A DNA stretch of 64,000 nucleotides from Auanema rhodensis (taxonomy: Eukaryota > Nematoda > Chromadorea > Rhabditida > Rhabditidae): assembly GCA_964057225.1 (NCBI GenBank), contig OZ059895.1, forward strand, positions 8,494,001-8,558,000, in the 5' to 3' direction. How positions within the stretch are numbered: the stretch's first letter is position 1; the number at the start of each line of letters is the position of its first letter. Below are positions 57,801 through 64,000 of the stretch, piece by piece. A program made the translations under genes and the position numbers. The notes under the pieces were generated by a model, which saw nothing but the letters and a program-made list of their open reading frames with translations, made no database searches and was not told the origin of the DNA.

Positions 57801-60800
57801 TTTTTTTTTGTTTTTTTTATATTTCAATATATGGAAATATTGGGATGATGTTGAAAAAAAAGAGAGAAAAGTAACCAACATTGAATGGAAATATCGAAAA
57901 ATATGACCAATGACGTGGCTTAACAATATTGAAATGAGGAAATATGGAGGAGGATGCTTCATTTTCCTTTCTCTTTAGCTTGTATTAAGATACCGGATAA
58001 CGTCTTCCAAATAGCATGATAGAGAGAGAATGAGAGAAATAGGGAGATGGATTAGAATGGATACAACACCGTAAAACCATAAATGCAACCTTTGAAGAAC
58101 GGATAGATCATTTTGAAGATACATTCATCTTGTATTCAATCCGACAATTCTTTCAAACAATTGTGATCAAAAGGAAGCGAAAGAAGAATGAAAAGAAAAG
58201 AAAAACCGTCTAAAGTTACCAAATGATAGATTAACAATTAAGGAAATTGGGTATGAAGTTATTCCCAAATACGATATTCATCATTTTTAGCCTTTTTGAA
58301 TTATTTCTTAACATAAAAAAAACATATGAAAACGTATGTATACAGATGAAGTAATTCAAGCAGTTTATGACCTCAAAAAAGAAAAAAAGATGTGATAAGG
58401 TCAAAAGAGCTGCAGTTTAGTATACAGAGATTGGCAAAACGCTTTCTTTTCTCTCTTTCCCTCTCTTGTTGTGTTTGTATGTATGTGTGTAAACCTCGAA
58501 GGGTCATAGTATCAGACCACCTATGACCATGAAGAGCGAAAGAGAGAATCAAACCGAAAGATTGAAAGAGGGTGGAAAGATAGAGAAAGAGAGAGAGAGA
58601 GAGAGAAAAACGATAACACGAAGCAAACAGGTCAAGCGACAGCCTGACAGTTCCTGGCTGTGACAGCTTCACGGTAAATTTGTAGGCCTGCCAGCCTTGC
58701 AGAATGGCTTTGATTTGGAAAGCTTTGACTTCCTCAGAAAACCAGAAGCAATATGTGTGTTGACAGCAGAATAAGGAAGTAAAATATACAGATAGATGGA
58801 TGGATTTATTGAGAGATAAAGGAGTAAGAACTCAAAAAATAGCTATTTGTAGTAAAAGTAGATGATTATATATAGAAAGAGACTGTAAAAAGAGGAGGGA
58901 AAGAGATAGAGAGAACTTGATAGTATAAAGAGAAATGAAATGGTCTATTAGAAAAGAAGAAAGTAGATTGAACTTCTGATGTATTATACTACTACGATGA
59001 GAGAATGAATACAGAATCAGATAAAATAATTTAAAAACAAAAAGATCCTCAAAATGGTCTTTCAAAGAAAAGAAAGATAGATAGATAGAATAGAATGGAG
59101 TAGTTGATATGATTGAAATGCTTATTCAGCAGCAACAGCAGCATAACAGTATTGGTTTTCAATTATATAATAATAAGAGGAAGTAGATGATATATAAAGC
59201 TGAGAAGGTGAAAACTCAAAGGTTGGCCAAAAGATAAACAACGTTCAAGATTGCAATCACATTTAGTGCTAAATAGCAAGTTTGTAGTTTTATAACAAAA
59301 AGTATTTTAATGTAAAGATTTAATTAAGAAGAGCTATGTAATAGTGAAGTTGAACTAACTGACTAAACTGACTATCTTAACCTGAACATTTCTTTTTAAC
59401 TATACACGTCCTTGAAAGAGCCCAAATAGGAGCGAACAACTTCAAAATAGGCAGAAGGCTGTATGTCAGTTAACTCGTCATCAAAGCATAAACGACCGCA
59501 TAGAAAAAAAAATTTAGCGATTGTTGTATAGACACAACAGATAGAAGACAAGATAGATAGTGAGTGAAACTGAAAAAGCGACGTCGGCAATCAGTTTCTA
59601 CCCGGAGAGGATGATTTAACGACGACGACAACGACGTCTGTCTGTAATCTAGAGCCTTCAGAAACTTCACACTGTTTAATACTCGTTATAAACTATATGA
59701 AATGATAGAAGAAGTAAATGATCATATATGTATTCTAAGGTGTGAAAGATTGTTTTCAAGAAGAAGAAGAAGAAGAAAGAGTAAATCAAGTCTCATTCTC
59801 TCTCTATATACTTATAGAATTGAGAATTTTTAATAAAAATTGAAATATTTGAAATATAAATGATATAAGAAGAAGGAATATCTAAATAATTTGTCTAATT
59901 AATAAACAAACAATAAATAAACAAAAGTTTTGTATATATGTAATCGAAGACAAGAAGAAGATGTAGAAGAAGAAGAGATTAATGATTGAATATGATAAAG
60001 AGATCTATTTATTAGATTCAATCAAAATTCAAATAATTTTATAAAAAATTCAATTATACTAAACTGAACTATGCTATATAGTATCTATCTATCTATATAT
60101 ATATGATTAATATTCAAATATTTATAATTAAAAATATGAAATGAAGGTTGTTTGCTTTGATAAAAAATTTGTTTAAAAGGAATAAAAGTATTATGATTCA
60201 TAAAATATTAAAAAATTTATGTGAAACACATACCTGCTGCCACGTGAAGAAATTCTTCAGATGTTGCTTTGTAGACTTCAATATATCTGAAAAGAAATAT
60301 CTATGAATGATGATATACATATAGTTAGTTAGTTTATATAATTATATTCATAATTATAAATTGTTTGTTGGTGATTTGTGAAGTTCAAACGATAAAAACA
60401 GCAAAAGAAGCAAATAATTCAATAATTTTGTATATGATTAGAGAGAGAGAGAGAGAGAGATAGATAGAGAGAGAAAACAACAAGTATACCAGATTATAGA
60501 AGGGAAAAGAGAAAGAAAGGGAAGAGAAATGGGAGTCAGATTTTAAATGTTTTTAACCATTATTAGATAGAAAGATTATTAATATATAATATAAATAGTA
60601 AATTTTTGATATACAAGAAATTAAAATGAGATGAAAAATTGTTTTTTCAGTTGAGAAGGGGTTTCCTGGGGCTTCTAAGATAGGACCGTCCGACTTTCAT
60701 CGCACCTAACTGTATGATGTCAGAAACGGTTCACAACTTGATCAGAAGGCATTCCGTCTTTCTAAGCTATTTTGCAGAAAAAGGAGATGACGAATTAAAT

Positions 60801-60836
60801 CATACTTTATCAATTGCTGAGCTGTATCTCTCTCTT

Positions 60837-60890
<54 letters not shown>

Positions 60891-61904
60891 ATATAATCTA
60901 ATGAAAACAGTAGTAATAAGCTCAGAATTATAAAATGATAATAAGAATATAATTCGTAATTAAGATCTTTTATCTTTTATATTTAAATATTTAAATAAAT
61001 ATATAGAAATCGATTGAAAATATGTAACCTCGCTAATAGGAAATGACGATGACGCTTCAAAGCCATATCGCGCATTTGCTCTGTTGTGAAACGAACTAAA
61101 GCTTCTCCATTTCTACGCCCTTCAGCTGATAAGCACAAAGCGATTCCGCCACTAAATATACTATGATAAGACAGAAGTTATATATATTTATATATATTTG
61201 TATATTTACATATATATTAATATATATATATAATTAATTAATTAATTATTATAAATATAAATATACATACGGAGCAATTTCTAATCCGGCAAAGAATTGT
61301 GCTACATGACTGTCAGAAGCTTGCCAAGGTAAGCCTCGAGCACGAACTACAACATCTCCTTCAATCTTTGTTTCACGATCACTAAAAATATAAATATATT
61401 AATAAGGTAACAAATAATTTTAATTGATTTATAAATTATTTATAAATATGATCAAAGCTTGATCAAACGTTTATCTCCTTTTCTGTCCTTAATTTCAGGA
61501 TAAATTATGTTTTTTGGAAAAAAGTTTCATAAAACTTAAAAATAAACTAATTATTTATAGTTGTAATATTCATAATTGATTCTTCATTTCAATCATTAAC
61601 CAATTCTTTCACCCCCCCCCCCCAGCCACTTTCCTTTTATCATCATCAATGTCAATCTAATAGAACTTTGATAGGCTGAAATATTCCATGGCAATGTGTA
61701 TTCTACTACAGCTGGCATTAACCGTTCTTTGATTTTTTTAGGAAAAATCAAAAGATAATAATGTTCATTATATTATATTTTATATAAAATTAAATATAAT
61801 ATATAGTATATATACATAGAATATTTCTTTTGTATTTTCTTAAACATACCAGACTGCTGATTGAACTCCAAGGTTGACAGTTTGAATAGCCGTTTCCAGT
61901 TCAT
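50808..61904 (-). CDS. sym-2: ESRP / Fusilli / SYM-2 splicing factor, 5' partial
   Basis: RNA-binding splicing regulator with three quasi-RRMs, acting in the nucleus on alternative exons; vertebrate ESRP1/2 control epithelial splicing. Minus-strand exons, 5' to 3': 61850-61904, 61271-61381, 61029-61151, 60234-60286, 54864-54958, 53279-53363, 52977-53088, 51695-51790, 51459-51647, 51111-51410, 50938-51054, 50808-50885. qRRM1 has [24 protein letters not shown] and RYIEVYKAT. qRRM2 has [26 protein letters not shown] and [16 protein letters not shown]. qRRM3 has [24 protein letters not shown] and [15 protein letters not shown] Pro/Met-rich linker and a weak C-terminal domain ([19 protein letters not shown]) follow, ending in TVIQS. 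The N-terminal nuclease-like fold of ESRPs is not visible; the exon at 61850 joins in mid-protein, so the 5' end is further right or outside. The 5.3 kb intron 54959-60233 is packed with simple repeats. Confidence 0.92.
54311..54346. repeat. (GAT)n/(ATC)n perfect palindrome
   Basis: Six GAT units run directly into ATC units through a central GATC, giving a near-perfect palindrome of at least 34 bases. It lies in the ESRP intron 53364-54863 and can fold as a hairpin in DNA or pre-mRNA. Confidence 0.85.
54770..54803. repeat. (TA)n microsatellite
   Basis: About 17 uninterrupted TA units in an ESRP intron, some 60 bases downstream (in transcript terms) of the exon at 54864-54958. Confidence 0.9.
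55679..55705. repeat. (GA)n microsatellite
   Basis: About 12 GA units inside the large ESRP intron. On the transcribed (minus) sense this reads as CU repeats. Confidence 0.9.
60826..60886. repeat. (CT)n microsatellite
   Basis: About 28 CT units with one TTCTT interruption, in the ESRP intron 60287-61028. It reads as GA repeats in the pre-mRNA, opposite to the prevailing purine/pyrimidine polarity of this gene. Confidence 0.9.
61612..61623. repeat. Run of 12 C
   Basis: Homopolymer C tract in an ESRP intron; a similar 12-C run lies at 45778-45789. Both stand out in AT-rich DNA and are places where sequence length may be unreliable. Confidence 0.85.
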
Positions 61905-63786
61905 CTGAAAAGCAAATAAGTTATTAATTACGATTTATTTCAAAAGCTACACAAATAACTAGCTCTAGATCATTCTTTTTTTTATATTTTGTTATCGTCA
62001 AAACTGCAAATCCGGGTAAATGAGCACATCTGCTTCCTCCCAAAAAATTGTTTCGAAATTTGATATGACAATTTTTTTTTTGGAAGTTGGTTCTCTTATC
62101 AGTACAATATCTTTATGTTTCTCGACTCAATATGTAAGTGAAAATCTAGTTGACGTCTCTGCCTGTCGATTTTGTCAATTTTGACAACCTTCAGAATGAC
62201 CCCCGTAAATGGTCAAATAGGGTGAAGTAACACTAAACGAAAAGAAAAATGACGGAAATGCTAGAGATTTAGAGATAGGTGAGAAGACAGTTTTCATCTA
62301 TTCTTCCACGTAAATTGTCTTTCTTCACCTTCTCCGGTAAACAGATGATTCAACTTCTCATCTACTACTACTAACCCTATCTTTGTTTTTTGATCTAATT
62401 TAATTTTCAAAAGATATATGATATGAGAATATTTAAATATACTAATCAATATTTCTTAATTATATAATAATATAATTAAATATATTTTTTAAAATAAGGG
62501 TTGTTGATATATACACAAGTGCACATACCTACTTAAGTCCATATTTCACAGTGAAATGCTCAGATTAAGGATATACAGTCCATCCTTTGGTAATTTATGA
62601 AATATATCTTTACAAGAAGGATATTAATAAAAGCATCTCAGGTGTGTCATTACATCTTTTCTCTATGATTCTTCAGGTCCCTTGAGTCGAACCTTCATTC
62701 GTTACCTCGACCTCTCTTTTCAGATGAACGTGCCGACAACGAGTTGCGCTCGTATTCGCTTCCTTTACCACGGAATGACCGTGAAAATGTCTTAAGAAGT
62801 CGATGATGACAAGATTGAAAGACATCATCTTTGTTTTCAAAGAAAACTCAATTTTTAATTTTAAACAAAAACTTTAAAATTCAATAAGAGGTTATGTAAT
62901 CATCTCTAGAATTCTTGAGTTAATTAAATAAAACAGATTTCATTTAATTATTTTCAAAATATTGAAGATTATTCAATAATCTGTACAATCAAATCTTTGT
63001 TCCTCTATCTATCTTCATCCTCCCTTTTATTACTCATTCTTCCCTTCAATTTTTCCAGTATCTATCCTCTTTTCTATTCAGAATTATATTTACTTGTGAC
63101 TAGTCTGACCACAAGTCACCCGTTTGTCAAAGATTGTTTGTATTTCTTGGTTTGCCGTTTAACTATTGAAAAAAGAGATTGACCTTTGCAAAAAAAAAAA
63201 AAAAGAACTGAAAGAATTGAAAGGAATGGATGAAGCGAAAAGAAAAAATATTTTAAAATGAAATCTTATAACCTCATATTGGTCTTATCCCGATTATTCG
63301 TATATAATCTCATCAGTTATAATCTGTTTAAATTTACTATGTATAACTAACTGATTTCGTTTTAATTTTTGATGAAAATTAACCAAAAAACAATTCATAT
63401 CAGGATATATATCTCTGCCAATCTAGTATTACAACCTGTTTTTTTGAAAAAAATAATTTTTTTTTTTAAAATTTAGTTATTTCTCTTATATGATGTTGAA
63501 TATTTTAAAGTTTTTGTTTCTTTGAAACATTCTAATTATAATAAATGATTGAAAAGGGGGCATATCGTAAAAATCGCCGGAAAGTTTGCCGGTTTTCGTA
63601 AAAATATGAAACTATCCGGCGAGACAGTCTTGTTTTTTCATCACGTGAAGGCAATATGTATATCTGGGTCGCAATTCTATTCAGAAGTAGCACGACGACA
63701 TCATAGATGTTGTGTTTCATCGCTATCCAATTCGAGGAAGGAAGAAGACGCAACAATCTAACAAAGAAAATTCTTTTTTAACTATT

Positions 63787-63841
<55 letters not shown>

Positions 63842-64000
63842 ATCAAGGTATGCATCTATTCATCTATGATGTACAGGAGCATTGCGACATTTAAAAATGC
63901 GTCAAAAACGAACAATATTAATAAAATTTCACCGAAATAGGGAAATAAACTGAATAAATAAAAGGTTTGCTTTCATTTTTATAAGGAAAACAGAGTATTC
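61905..64000. other. Upstream part of the ESRP locus, no exon identified
   Basis: 2.1 kb to the right edge. The nearest exon boundary is a CTTTTCAG acceptor (minus strand) just above 61904, so this is probably an ESRP intron. No exon could be supported. It contains (CT)n at 63789-63839 and a less AT-rich patch at 63550-63740 whose short frames on both strands show no known domain. Confidence 0.5.
63789..63839. repeat. (CT)n microsatellite
   Basis: About 25 uninterrupted CT units near the right edge of the window. Confidence 0.9.

Noticed and set aside
63549-63761. Overlapping open frames on both strands with CCGG-rich short inverted repeats
   Set aside because: No known domain; the short CCGG repeats do not define clear element ends, so neither a gene nor a transposon is called.

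Overview
The window looks like nuclear DNA of a nematode. It is AT-rich (roughly 70% by eye), carries many introns of about 35-60 bp, has several genes whose start codon sits just after a splice-acceptor AG as expected for spliced-leader trans-splicing, and holds closely packed same-strand genes. The clade is not resolved. No rRNA, tRNA or CRISPR array was seen, and no transposon with a coding region; two small non-autonomous inverted-repeat elements are present.

Layout: (1) 459-4141, a KAL-1/anosmin homologue, 5' end outside the window. (2) 4941-7377 and 10009-12076, two flavin-containing monooxygenase (FMO) paralogues created by a tandem segmental duplication running from inside kal-1 to inside the PITP gene. 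The duplication left a chimeric exon at 8049-8189, in which a PITP exon is joined in frame to the 3' half of kal-1. Each copy later gained its own small inverted-repeat element in an FMO intron. (3) 13897-15526, the intact class I phosphatidylinositol transfer protein gene. (4) 18696-25422, a complete EGF-receptor/LET-23 receptor tyrosine kinase. (5) 26185-34567, a packed plus-strand cluster of NUP160, SLX1, RPB10 and a SERF/MOAG-4 protein, probably wholly or partly an operon. (6) 34568-41795, a long gene-poor, CT-rich stretch leading to a PFTAIRE kinase (CDK14-like), 41796-44286. (7) 45968-49166, a secreted protein with CxxC and Cx5C cysteine-pair modules separated by many dibasic (furin-type) sites; I do not recognise it and consider it the most novel gene here. 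(8) 50808-61904, minus strand, an ESRP/Fusilli/SYM-2 splicing factor with three quasi-RRMs, very large simple-repeat-rich introns and an incomplete 5' end.

The genes do not form one pathway. LET-23/EGFR, CDK14, PITP and KAL-1 act in signalling and morphogenesis. NUP160, SLX1, RPB10 and SERF are housekeeping genes whose close spacing suggests co-transcription. Exon structures were read by eye from splice sites and reading frames and need RNA confirmation.
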